Origin: Neostapfia colusana
Lineage: Eukaryota > Streptophyta > Magnoliopsida > Poales > Poaceae
Length of the DNA: 64,000 nucleotides
NCBI GenBank assembly: GCA_030760725.1
Contig: JASWHV010000009.1
Location: 89,454,780 to 89,518,779 of the forward strand
Direction: 5' to 3'
Part shown: positions 44,701-53,883 of the stretch, piece by piece
How positions within the stretch are numbered: position 1 is the stretch's first letter
Layout of the letters: each line of letters starts with the position of its first letter
Position numbers and translations under genes: made by a program
Notes under the pieces: generated by a model
Databases searched by the model: none
Told to the model about the DNA's origin: nothing
What the model saw: only the letters and a program-made list of their open reading frames with translations

Positions 44701-45951
44701 TGAGTCATTTTGGTCGTGCCGGGGAGCCGCTGGAGCGGCCGGAAGATGAGGAACAGTGAGGCAACGTTGTATGGAACCGAGGAGAAGAAAAATCTTCATG
44801 CGCCAACGCTAGGATGCCGGGAGCTGCTGGTTTTTTGCGCTGAGGAGTTGAAGGACAGTCGATCCTTGCTGTTTTGCAGCTTGGCGAGGTGTTGCATGCA
44901 CGTATTCATGGTTTTCCGGTGGCAACCGAGGCGGCGGCGATGTTCTGCTCAGTTTCTGCGTGAGCGAGAGAGCAAAGCCTGGTTTTCTTCCGTGCGTGAG
45001 TGAGTGAGAGATGAGAACTGGCTTCGGTGCACTTGCCGTGGATCAGGCTGAACACGAACGGAAGCAGGAGGTGGAGGCAACGGCAGCTCGGTGTCACAAG
45101 GTTGCTTTGGGTGCGAGTCAAACATTTGGCTCAACGCCATGTGGGTCCCATAAGTCAGTCCCTCTTATCTTCTAAAAAGATCTCAATTCTTGGTAAATGA
45201 CTAGTTCAATTGTAGGAAGTTTAAATTCGGACTGAATTTGAATAATTGGACCAGTTTCATCCAAATTCATCTTTGAATTTGAATTCAAATACCTTTTATG
45301 TCCTATTGCAAAAGCTTAGCCAAAACACATCCAAATGTGGTAAAAATTTGTATTCTCACAAATTTGGAGCTGAGGATTTCAAATATGGACTCAACTTTTA
45401 AATTTGGTTGCTGCAAATATAAACTTTGAACCCACAGTTTGAAAACCTCCTTTGTGATGACCCATTTGAATTTGAGTGAAACATTTGGTTTGCTCATAGC
45501 CCATGCTTGATTCCCACTTGGTCCTAATCTGAACCTCACAAGTTCAGTTTGAATTTGCCCCTAAAATTTAAATTCAGCACAAATTCAAACATGAGCATAA
45601 TTCACTGCTTTTTGGCTCACCCTAAAAAGCAGAAAGTTGCCACCATAAATCTCCTCAATTTCAAATGGATGAGGTTCCATGTGTATTCAAAAGTTTGGCG
45701 GCAATTTGAGGTTTGCATAGTCTAAAGACCTTCTTTTTATTCTTTCTCATACACACGTATGATTCACACATGATTTTAACTCCACCTTGGTCTGACACAT
45801 TCAAATGAATGCTTGAACCCGTGTTGTTGAACTCCACGTATACCATCCCATGTAAGAAAGTTTTTTGTAAGTCCCATTTTCCATGAACCCGAAACACAAT
45901 GATGTTCAAACATCCGTTTCTTTGCATTCACGTTTTTTGGACTTTCAAAAT
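41725..45951 (-). mobile_element. Solo LTR 'D' (chromovirus-type, minus strand)
   Basis: A 4.2-kb LTR without internal region, flanked by the 5-base repeat GAGTG (41720-41724 and 45952-45956) inside a tandem-repeat unit of E. The unbroken unit is seen in neighbouring copies. Read on the minus strand, its start resembles the LTR at 63717 (AAAGTCCAAAAAACGTGAAT versus AAAGGTCCCAAAAAAATTGT) and its end resembles that of LTR C. It contains the GC-type donor (43107-43106) and the stem-loop (42251-42297). Exon-a and exon-b equivalents are not open here. A solo LTR normally arises by recombination between the two LTRs of a complete insertion. Confidence 0.85.
42251..42297 (-). other. Conserved LTR stem-loop (family D)
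   Basis: As RNA from the minus strand, 11 pairs (two G-U) form between 42297-42287 and 42261-42251. The 25-base loop contains GTGTTTCTTGTTTGACTGTGG. The stem sequence differs from both A and C while the loop is nearly the same. Confidence 0.48.
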
Positions 45952-45956
45952 GAGTG

Positions 45957-46380
45957 CCCTGAGCTCCGGTCTGAAGCCTCCCTGCTGATGTGGAACACGA
46001 AGCTGCCACGCATCACCTGGCTTGGAGCCTCCTCCCCGCTGAGGAATGCTCTGGAGATACACATTCCCTGTTCATTCTCCCTTTACAGTTTGTGCTTCCT
46101 CAAGCATATCAACTGTAAATGGGCAATCCACGTGCCTTTGGCCCTAAGGTCTGCCCTGGGGCTGCCACGTGAGCTCGTGTTCCGTAGCCGACGCGTTCCC
46201 TGGGCTCCAGTCCGAAGCCTCCCCGCTGAGGTGGAACCTGGAGAAGCCACGTGTCACCTGGCTCAGGGTCTCCTCCCCGCCGAGGATAGCTGCGGAGCTC
46301 ACACATGCCCTGGGCTCTGGTCCAGAGCCTCCCCGCTGAGGTGAGGTCTGGAGCTGTAACGTGTCCTCCTGGTACAAGCT
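45957..46380 (+). repeat. Tandem repeat array of element E, right part
   Basis: Continuation of the array from 41724. It contains a further landmark at 46086 and several CACGTG-containing blocks. It fades into LTR-like sequence at its end. Confidence 0.82.
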
Positions 46381-46725
46381 TAAGGTGACGGCCGAACTTC
46401 CCTCAAGTCGTTGCACTGCCAAGAATCCGGAAGAACAAGCTCAAGACATCGGCAAAGAGCTATCCACGTCGGCTAAGTCATCCGGAACACTGCGCTGCCA
46501 ATGGGCTGAAGGCTACATCAATAACTCAGAACAATGAAAGCCTTGAACCAAAAGACTTTCATTAATGACAGATTTCTGGCACACAAAAGGGGATACAAGA
46601 CAACTAAGGAACCAAGCAGCTACAAGCAAAGCAATCTCCTGCTCCATGGCATACTTGGTTGCCCCCCAACCCATTCTCTGTGCTAGGATACGGTCACCTG
46701 CTATAAGACCGAGGACGGCAGCAAC
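46381..46725 (+). other. Spacer between repeat array and antisense ORF
   Basis: About 345 bases. It contains no plus-strand gene that I recognise. On the minus strand it would be the 3' untranslated part of the antisense ORF transcript. Confidence 0.4.
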
Positions 46726-47163
46726 TTATGCTGGACCGAGGCAACGATGACATCCAGTGTCATGTAGGCCATCTATGAAGGATTTGGTTGTCCACAACGG
46801 TAACTGAAGGACGGCTTGATCACTCTGGACTAAACCTTCCTCAGGTGCCGGCAGATCACCCTTCTCCGGCAAGGCGCCTAAAGGACATGCCCCACACGAC
46901 ACTAGCGTGGAGACTTGCAAGTCGAGGGATCTGTCCCCGACGGCCTCCCTTACCATCAGCATGCCATCAGGATGGATTGTGCTTTTATCTGGGACCGTCA
47001 AGAAGAGGGACGCCTCAGAAGGTCGCACACACACGAACATCTCGCAGAAGTGGACGAAAACGGTTACTGATGTAGAAGCATCTGGTGGGCAAGAGTGACG
47101 GGAAGCGGTGGCTTCCAGCGCGCAAGAGGAGAACAAGGGCCACATGATGAGAGAAGGTGCCAT
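46726..47163 (-). CDS. Antisense ORF of Tat element E
   Basis: A 145-codon open frame on the minus strand between pol and the 3' LTR. Tat-lineage elements are known to carry extra ORFs at this place, some antisense. The protein is Ser/Pro/Leu-rich with scattered Cys and His (e.g. PSLIMWPLFSSCALEATASR) and has no domain I recognise. A TATAAAAGG box lies just upstream on the minus strand (47190-47181). A start 30 bases from it would fall inside the ORF near 47155, making Met7 (47145) a likelier initiator than Met1. The product's role is unknown. Confidence 0.55.
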   Translation of the reverse strand: MAPSLIMWPLFSSCALEATASRHSCPPDASTSVTVFVHFCEMFVCVRPSEASLFLTVPDKSTIHPDGMLMVREAVGDRSLDLQVSTLVSCGACPLGALPEKGDLPAPEEGLVQSDQAVLQLPLWTTKSFIDGLHDTGCHRCLGPA

Positions 47164-47180
47164 CCAACACCGGAAGGCCT

Positions 47181-47190
47181 CCTTTTATAC
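47181..47190 (-). promoter_or_regulatory. TATA box for the antisense ORF
   Basis: GTATAAAAGG on the minus strand, at the right distance for transcription of the antisense ORF. No such box faces the plus strand here. Confidence 0.5.
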
Positions 47191-47222
47191 ACAACCACGA
47201 CCTCTGACAGGGCAACAGGTGC

Positions 47223-47740
47223 GACGATGGGTAGGATCCAGGTCCACCCGTCAGACACTGGGGTTCGGGCAGATAACCTCTCAGGAGCGTTTGTATGTTC
47301 CCGAGGAAAGCGGTGCGACCAACTTGTTGGTCGCCGCAGTAAGTGCCCCGAGGCAACCCCTCGGGCACGACGCCTTGATACTCACCTTCCCTTTTGATGG
47401 GTTGGACCCAGGTCCACCAGTCAGACACTAGGGGCCAGGCGAGTAACATCTTTGGGACGTCTGGCGGTTCCCTTGAAGAGCGGCGCGGTGGAGCTGTGGT
47501 GATCAACCCGTTGGTTGCTGCAGTAAGTGCCCCGAGGCAACCCCTTGAACACGTCGCCTTGGCACTACCCCCCCCCCCCCCCCGATGACGAGTAGGCCCC
47601 AGGTCCACCTGTCAGACAAAGTGGGGCTAGGCTATTAACATCTCAGGAACGTTCGGCGGTTCCCGAGCAGGGCAGTGCAGTAGACCTGCGACCCATGGGC
47701 TACCGCAGTTACTACCCCGAGGCGACCCCTTGAGTGCGTC
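47223..47740 (+). repeat. Three tandem repeats of ~170-190 bp, element E
   Basis: The phrase CCAGGTCCACC(C/A/T)GTCAGACA recurs at about 47237, 47409 and 47597. Each copy is followed by a CCCGAGGCAACCCCTTG/CGGGC block. They lie upstream of the antisense promoter as read on the minus strand. The second copy carries a run of 16 C (47568-47583). Confidence 0.82.
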
Positions 47741-47989
47741 GTCGTGACCCATCAATCGGGAGTAGACATGACGACACGCTGCTTCTTTTACTGACAATTA
47801 CGCCCACTACGCCAAGAACGTGCAACCTTTTTGTCTCCCAGGTAGGACCACTCGTCCACTACGCCGAAATCTTGCCACCGCTTCGGTCTCCAAAGTGCAG
47901 GTTCAAAACCACCACGCAAAAGAGATGAGGGCACAACTACGGGCTCGATGCCTCCCCCGAGATGGGCCCAGGGCCCACTGTCAGTACAC
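47741..47989 (+). other. Stretch before 3' LTR of element E
   Basis: No gene. The expected polypurine tract is not clear: the last bases (GATGGGCCCAGGGCCC, 47961-47976) are only partly purine, so the primer site is degraded or unusual. Confidence 0.4.
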
Positions 47990-49009
47990 TGCAGACCGGG
48001 TACCCCCTCGTAGTGGGTAAAAGACAGCCTGGGCTCCGCCTCCCCGCTGAGGCGGGCCCCAGCGTAGCCACGTGCCCTTGGCCGCAAGGTCAGCCCTGGG
48101 GCTGCCACATGCGCTTTAGCTCTAGAGCTGACACTTGCCCTGGGCTCCGGTCCGAGCCTCCTCGCTGAGGTAAGGTTCGGGGCTGCCACGTGTCCCCTAG
48201 CTCCGAGCCACCTCCCTGCTGAGGACAGCTTTGGTGCTGACACGTGCCTGGGCTCCGGTCCGAGCCTCCTTGCTGAGGTGTTTTCCGGAGCTGCCATGTG
48301 TCCCCTAGCATCAAACCCATCGATAAGAGCTCCAGAGCCACCACGTGCCCCACGATCCATTGTGGGCCATGGGTCGATTAAGTCAAGAAGGAAGTGTGCT
48401 GTTAGGCTTCGCATTCAAGGCTCGTGCCTTGCCCAGATGCATGGCGCACTATGCACGCCTTCGTCCTCTGCCCGTTCGCCATTACGGTGACAAGAAAGGA
48501 CGGCAAGGCATGACAGCAGCACAGTGCCGCCCAACGGCACGAAGCTGCCCAAGCAGGGTGAGAAGATGGCGTCTTCTTCATCACCTGACACACGGTCAGG
48601 GGCGCTCAGCGCGCCGGGCAGCTGGACTTAACTTCTCCGTTGACCAACTGTACTCAGAGGACGAAGCTCTAGATCATGTATAGGGTACACATAACATTGG
48701 GGCCACCTGTCGGGCCCCAAGCCAGATTGTAACCACCCCAGCCTTGAACTATAAAAGGACCGGGGTGACCACCCTTCAAAGAGTTCGCACCCAACACCCT
48801 CTCACGCACATAAGAGCAAACAATACAGCAAGCACTCCCATTGACATATGGTATTACGCTCCGGCGGCCCAAACCACATAAATCTCGGTGTTCATCCGCT
48901 CCCTCGAGCCCAGATGCCGTAGGGCGCCAAGCCCCCTCCGGAAAAAAAGAACCTCGCGGGCTGCTTCTGAGCAGGCCGGAAGGAGTGTCGCAGCTTTGAC
49001 ACTCTGACA
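47990..49009 (+). repeat. 3' LTR of element E
   Basis: Direct repeat of 35306-36339, beginning TGCAGACCGGGTACC and ending CTCTGACA. TATA box at 48750-48756. The GGTAC target duplication follows. Confidence 0.9.
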
Positions 49010-49763
49010 GGTACACTTTGGATAGGAAAAAGGGTTTGTGTGCCTAGCGTGAAGCACATCCACGACGCAATATTAAAGGAGGCACTTGACTCGCCCTATT
49101 CCATATATCCCGGATGTACAAAGATGTATAAGGACTTGAAAACTTGCTATTGGTGGGATGGCATGAAAAGCGACATAGCCGAATACGTTGCTCTAAGTGA
49201 TACATGCCATCGAGTTAAAGCTTAGCATCAGAGACCCGCTGGATTATTGCAGCCGTTGAAAGTACCGAGTGGAAGTGGGAAGAAATCCGTATAGATTTCA
49301 TAGTCCGATTGCCATGTACTCAGTCCGGTTACGATTTTATTTGGATTATTGTGGACTGATTGACAAAATCAGCTCACTTCATTCCTGTTAGGACAAAGTA
49401 CACCGTGGTGCAGTTAGCCGAGCTGTATATGGAGAACATAGTATGCCGTCATGGAGTTCCAAAGAGAATAGTTTTAGACTGAGGTCTCAATTTACCTCTA
49501 GGTTCTGGAAGAAGCTGCATGAAGCTATGGGTACATGATTGAATTTCAGCTCTGTGTATCGCCCACAGACCGACGGGCAAACCGCGAAGACGAATCAAAT
49601 ATTGGAGGAAATGTTGAGAGCTTGTGCCTTGAAACACGGGAATAGTTGGGACAAGAGCTTGTCGTATGCGGAATTCTCGTACAACAATAGTTACCAAGCC
49701 AACCTGAAAATGTCACCTTTCAAGGCATTATATGGTAGACGGTGTCGAACACCAAAATTCTAG
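49010..49763 (+). pseudogene. Integrase of element B (N-terminus and core)
   Basis: Picks up the pol frame of B after the E insertion (TLWIGKRVCVPSVKHIH). The zinc-binding region has LSDTCHR where two Cys are expected, so one is lost. The core keeps YRPQTDGQTAKTNQ (with the catalytic Glu apparently changed) and NNSYQANLKMSPFKALYGR. Stops at 49222-49224 and 49761-49763, plus damaged sequence at 49240-49540, show it is non-functional. Confidence 0.86.
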
Positions 49764-50360
49764 AATGAAACGGGAGAAAACCAAGTGTTTGGACCCGAAT
49801 TGTTACAGGACACCGAGACGCAAGTAAAACAATATGAGAAAACCCGAAGGCCGCTCAGTTATGACAATAGGCGAAGGAGTCTGACCTTCAAAGTCAGCGA
49901 CTTCGTGTATCTCAACGTGTCACCTATACGAGGCCAACGAAGGTTTAACGTCAAAGGAAAGATAGCACCTCGCTACATCGGACCATTCAAGATTTTGGGC
50001 AAGCGAGGAAAGGTAGCATATCAGCTAGAGCTGCCGGCACACCTCTCCGATGTACAAGACGTATTTTACGTGTCTCAACTCAGGAAGTGTCTAAGAGTGC
50101 CGGAAGAACAAGAACCAACAGACGAGTTAGAACTCCAGGAGGATTTGACCTATGTGGAACACCCTATCAAAATCCTGGATATGAAGGAAAGAGGCATGAG
50201 GAACAAGGTAATCTGTTGGTGTAAGGTACAATGGGGCCATCATACGGAAACCGAAGCTACGTGGGAGCGTGAGGAAGACCTCAAGACGAAATTCCCTCAT
50301 ATTTTCTCCACAATATCGAATCTCAAGGGCGAGATTATTTTTAAGGGGGTAGGTTTGTAA
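49764..50360 (+). pseudogene. Integrase C-terminus with chromodomain-like tail, element B
   Basis: A 190-codon open block with the FKVSDFVYLNVSPIRG, IAPRYIGPFKILGKRG and QDVFYVSQLRKC blocks of Gypsy integrases. Its tail, ILDMKERGMRNKVI ... WCKVQWGHHTETEATWE, is the chromodomain-like segment of chromoviruses. It is in good condition but cut off from the core by the upstream stop. Confidence 0.88.
50341..50353 (+). other. Polypurine tract of element B
   Basis: AAGGGGGTAGG just before the LTR start TGTAACACCC at 50356. Confidence 0.85.
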
Positions 50361-50424
50361 CACCCTCATATTCATCATCATGCATTGCACGTAGAGAAGC
50401 ATTTAAAAAGAAGAACAAAAGAGA

Positions 50425-50655
50425 CACTACAGGAAAAACGATCATTTACGACAGCCAAATTTATTGACGACAGGGCCGTCATCTTTAATATTATTGACGA
50501 CGGCGAGAACCGTCATCAATAAATTATTGACGACGGTGGCCGTCGTCTTTAACTAAATTCGGGCCTACCCGAGGAGTTATTGACGACGGTGACCTAGCAC
50601 CATCGTCAACAAGACCTTATAGATGACAGTTTCCTAGCACCGTCGTCAATAACGG
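50425..50655 (+). repeat. 5' terminal and subterminal repeats of the CACTA
   Basis: The terminal repeat CACTACAGG is followed by at least eight ATTGACGACGG or inverted CCGTCGTCAAT copies. These are the usual transposase-binding sites in CACTA elements. Confidence 0.9.
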
Positions 50656-50657
50656 GG

Positions 50658-50664
50658 TATATAA
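50658..50664 (+). promoter_or_regulatory. TATA box of the CACTA
   Basis: TATATAA right after the subterminal repeats. A GC-rich leader follows with a donor at 50771|50772 (GAG|GTAAGC). It is the likely promoter of the transposase transcript. Confidence 0.6.
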
Positions 50665-50689
50665 CCCATGGGCGAGCGGGGAGGCGGCC

Positions 50690-50771
50690 AGTGCCGCCTC
50701 CCAACTCGCGCCGGACTTCCCCGTCGCCGCCACCCGTCCCCGCCGCCGCCGCCGCCCAACTCCAGCCCGAG
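50690..50771 (+). other. Putative leader exon of the CACTA gene
   Basis: A GC-rich stretch from the presumed start to the donor GAG|GTAAGC. The matching acceptor may be ACTGCAG at 53875, eight bases before the transposase ATG at 53884. That would give a 3.1-kb intron which holds the captured sequences. Confidence 0.4.
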
Positions 50772-50929
50772 GTAAGCCCCCTCTCCCTCCGGCCTCTCCC
50801 CGGCTTTCGTCAGCCCCTGGCCGCGCCGCTGGCCACCGGCCGGCCAGCCTCGCCGTCCGGCCTCTCCGGCCCCGGCACCTCCCCCTCCGGCCCGGCCCCT
50901 GGATCTGTTCTGCAATGGAATGTTTAGAT

Positions 50930-51133
50930 GCTAAGCTGTTGATGATCGATGGATCAGTGAACATAGAAATATGACTACTTTTTCCCTAACACGTTTTCTG
51001 GACACGATACATTCGTGAAGTGCTGCAGATCATGCATGAACACTAATAATTATAATCTCTGCTATTTAAGTAACTTGAGGAAAATTACCACACATGATTT
51101 CTCTGTTCAAAAGCATTTGTTCACTTGATAAAC
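50930..51133 (+). other. AT-rich intron part of the CACTA
   Basis: About 200 bases with no recognisable gene or repeat. Confidence 0.4.
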
Positions 51134-52050
51134 AAAACTTGCTTAGGCGCTGGGTGAGGCCCCGGTGCTGCGCCCAGGGGGGGTAGGCGGAGGCGAGGCG
51201 GTGGCTGCGCCTAGGCGGCGCTCGCGCAGGCATGCGGAGGTGGGCTAGACGCGTGGAGGCGGTCCGATGGAAGCGTGGAGGCGGGCGGGCGGCCGACTGA
51301 TTTTGGCGGAGAAAAACTCTTCTTTGCACGCGCACTCACGCATGAGACAAGTCAGCCGCCATTTGTTCCTGCGCGCTCGACTCGGTCAGCGACTCAGCCC
51401 CCGTTTGTTCCCACGCGCATCAGCTTCCCCATGCTCTCCCGTCGAGTCCCATGCGCTGCCTCTGAATCCTAGGCTCGATAGACGAGAAGAGATGGAGGAC
51501 GGTGGCAAAGTGGGCGGTCTGGAGACGCTCCGCATGGTGCTCGCCATCTTCCAGTGGTGGGGCTTCAACGTCACTGTCATCATCATGAACAAGTGGATCT
51601 TCCATGTCCGAATCACTTCTTCACTCATCCTCTCATTCTTCTAATTCGTTCAGTTCCTGCATCCTGTTTTCATTTAGGGTCGGATCTAGTGTGTTAGGAT
51701 GCCAAAGGTTTCTCCTTTCCCAGCAATAGCAAATGATTCGTTATTTGGGGATGTGATTTCACAGTGCCAACAGAGAGAGGAAGCCGGACCAATGCTAGTG
51801 CTGCGGCCCGTGGTGGGGGCCCGTCCGAGAAAGGCCAGGTTGGGGGTGGGGGTGCTGGAAGCGAGCTGGGCTGAGAGGAGAGGGCGGGCCAGGGAAGACC
51901 AGCCTAGGAGACAAGACACATACACTAATTTTCAATTTTTTATCTATTACTACTAAAGTATCTAACGCCTAGATACCGCCTTAAAATGCCTAGGCACGCC
52001 TAGGCTCTAGGCGGAGGGTCACCGCCCACCTACGCCTAGCGCCTTTTGTA
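51134..52050 (+). repeat. CCTAGGCG-rich inserted unit, copy 1
   Basis: A block whose two ends are rich in AGGCGC/CGCCTAGGCG phrases. The start (51147 onward, TAGGCGCTGGGTGAGG) partly matches the reverse complement of the end (AGGCGCTAGGCGTAGG). The end resembles copy 2 at 52587-52660 closely. It looks like a small transposon-like unit or repeat inside the CACTA intron; it encloses the captured exon. The family is unknown to me. Confidence 0.45.
51492..51605 (+). pseudogene. Captured exon 1 fragment of a nucleotide-sugar transporter-like gene
   Basis: An ATG at 51492 opens a frame that includes WWGFNVTVIIMNKWIF. This is the conserved N-terminal signature of plant UDP-galactose/nucleotide-sugar transporters of the drug/metabolite transporter superfamily (as in Arabidopsis At1g77610-type proteins). 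The match stops after the first membrane helix. The next bases (CCATGTCCGAATC) look like an exon end and intron start whose donor G has become T. This is therefore a 5' leader, exon 1 and intron start of a host gene, carried in the transposon. It is not functional by itself. Family assignment from the motif is fairly secure; the exact gene is not. Confidence 0.7.
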
Positions 52051-52410
52051 ACCCTGATCATATCTCAATTGATCATGTGCAAATGTCACAAATGTTTATG
52101 AAAAGGATGTTGTTTTATATTGGAAAAAAACTACTTTACTCCCTTGTGCTATGATCAGTGTTTAGTCCCCTGTACTATTTTTTAGTCTGCTTAACCCCCA
52201 CATTTTAGAAAACCAGAGCATTAGTCACCTTTAACAGCCTCCCTAACCAGGTTTTTCTGAGTAGGACTCTAGTTTAGTCGGTTTAGGGATACAATGGTGA
52301 GACGTGGTGCTGGCGTGGAAAGGTTGGACCCGACCCACATAGCCCCCTTCCCCGACCCGGCTCTCACCTGCGCCCCATTCCTTGTTCTTTCTCTCTGCCC
52401 CAAGTCGGGC

Positions 52411-52555
52411 CTCTTCTGTGGCCTCAGCCCAGCCCATGGGCCGCTCACCCACCGGCCTGCCTCTTCTGTGGCCTCAGCCCAGCCCACGGGCCGCTCACCC
52501 ACTGGCCTGCCTCTTCTGTGGCCTCAGCCCAGCCCACTGGCCTGCCTCTTCTAGG
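52411..52555 (+). repeat. 50-bp tandem repeat in the CACTA intron
   Basis: CTCTTCTGTGGCCTCAGCCC recurs at 52411, 52461 and 52511 (period exactly 50), with a shortened last unit ending about 52550. The open frames on both strands here are a by-product of the repeat. Confidence 0.9.
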
Positions 52556-52586
52556 GCGACCCCCCTCCCCCGGTGCCCAGTCCCCA

Positions 52587-52660
52587 CCTAGGCGCCGCAT
52601 AGGCACGCCTAGGCTTAGGCGAGGGGTCACTGCCCGCCTAGTGCCTAACGGCTTTTGGAA
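52587..52660 (+). repeat. CCTAGGCG-rich repeat end, copy 2
   Basis: Shares TAGGCACGCCTAGGCT, a GGGTCAC(C/T)GCCC block and a GCCTAGYGCC...CTTTTG end with 51985-52040, in the same orientation. Two copies of one repeat end inside the intron suggest repeated insertion or duplication. Confidence 0.6.
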
Positions 52661-53080
52661 TCCTGTGCATGGCAAGAAACCTCCCATATATGCCAGGGCG
52701 GCTCGCGTCGCCTGGCCGAGCGTCGCTGATGCCGGCGCCGCCTCCGCCCGCCGACGTCGCTGCAAGGTGCCGCTGGCCCCTCGCGCTGCCACCGCCGATG
52801 CCTCACGCTGGCGATTCCTTGCGCCGCCATGCCCCGTCCTGCCGCCGCGCACCACCGTTCCGCGCCCTGCCCCAATGCGCACCGCCATCCCGCGCCCCGC
52901 CCCGCCGCAGCCGCTGCCGTCCCGCCCCAAGCCCCGCCCGGCCGCCCCTGCTCGCGCCGAGCCCCGGCCGCGCCCCGGCCGCCGCCGCTCGCCGCGCCTC
53001 ACCCTGAGCCCCACCCTGCTGTGCCGCCCGGCCCCGCCCCAAGCCCCGCCCTGCCGCACCGCCCGACCTTAGTTGATTAA
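52661..53080 (+). other. Extremely GC-rich segment of the CACTA intron
   Basis: About 420 bases of CCGCC/GCCCCG-rich sequence that is open in several frames on both strands. That openness comes from composition (few A/T, so few stops). Origin unknown; it may be another captured leader or exon. Confidence 0.5.
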
Positions 53081-53587
53081 TTGTTTAATTAGTATTGTAA
53101 TTGTTTAAATAATACTTTGATTGATTGCGTGATTAGTTACTATATGTAAATAAATGGGTTTCGGCCCGGTCCGGCCTGACACGACCCATTTAGGGTCTAT
53201 TACGGCCCAATTATTGGTAATGTATTAGTCGAGACAGACATCGAGGACGGCAAGCTCCCACGCATGGACGGCGGTCCCCGACGGTGCGGTTTCATCTTTG
53301 ACCCACTTATGACGGGGCATAACGTACGACGGCTAACCCTAGGCATCGTAAGATAATGGCAGGCCCCAGCGGGGCATAACTTAGGACGGCTGACCCACTT
53401 CTTTGTCTCTCGTTCTTTCCTTCTGTCTCGTTCTTTCCTCTCTCTCTCTCTCTTTTAAATGACTCAAAAATGAAAGATTGACGTAAACCTATACAACATG
53501 CGTCACCCGTTTCGAACGGGCCCGTCTCACATGTGTTACGCATGTGAGGCGTGTACGTTCGGAATTGTCCCTTTTTGGACAGCCTGG
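53081..53587 (+). other. CACTA intron, unassigned
   Basis: AT-rich then mixed sequence, including a TC microsatellite (CTCTCTCTCTCT, near 53440). No gene seen. Confidence 0.4.
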
Positions 53588-53779
53588 GAGTGACCGAGGG
53601 GGCGTGGCTTGTGATGAGACGCGGGTTTAGATCTAGACGAGATTTCGACGGCATAAACCTGTTGTTCTTTGCTGCACCATTTTTGGGCGTCCAGTGGAGA
53701 ACAGCGGGGTTATCCTGCCGAAATTTCATTCGGATCTAGACCACGCGTCTCGTCATGAGCACGCTCCACTCGGTCACTC
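53588..53779 (+). repeat. 192-bp imperfect palindrome upstream of the transposase
   Basis: GAGTGACCGAG at 53588 pairs with CTCGGTCACTC at 53769-53779. The similarity runs inwards (GAGACGCG/CGCGTCTC, TAGATC, ATTTCG/CGAAAT) almost to the centre near 53683. As RNA it could fold into one long hairpin, just upstream of the transposase start. Confidence 0.7.
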
Positions 53780-53883
53780 TTGGGTTGGTTTAGGTCCTAT
53801 CCTTTCCAATAGATGTAGGGCCGTGACATAAATAAATTATAAAGTAACTATATTTTCCTTGACATTAAACTGCAGATTCCAAC

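Larger units (their letters stand above)
35306..49009 (+). mobile_element. Tat-lineage Ty3/Gypsy element 'E'
   Basis: An LTR retrotransposon inserted in pol of B, with duplication GGTAC. It has LTRs of about 1.03 kb, a PBS starting TGGCGC, no recognisable gag, and protease, RT, two RNase H domains and integrase. A region of tandem repeats and an antisense ORF follow before the 3' LTR. The second, plant/archaeal-type RNase H and the antisense ORF between pol and LTR are hallmarks of the Tat lineage (RIRE2/Retand type). It contains solo LTR D at 41725-45951. Numerous stops and the loss of gag make it non-autonomous and inactive. Confidence 0.88.

Noticed and set aside
43000..45951. Possible genes in solo LTR D such as the minus-strand frame 44561-44160
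   Set aside because: It is a GC-rich leader-like segment of the LTR without recognisable domains; there is no second copy in the window to test conservation.
47015..47608. 197-codon minus-strand frame overlapping the antisense ORF
   Set aside because: It runs through the tandem repeats and the C run in a different frame from 46726-47163 and shows no conserved feature; most likely chance.
52445..53072. Long open frames on both strands (about 184-204 codons)
   Set aside because: They span a 50-bp tandem repeat and an extremely GC-rich stretch, where stops are rare by composition. No protein motif.
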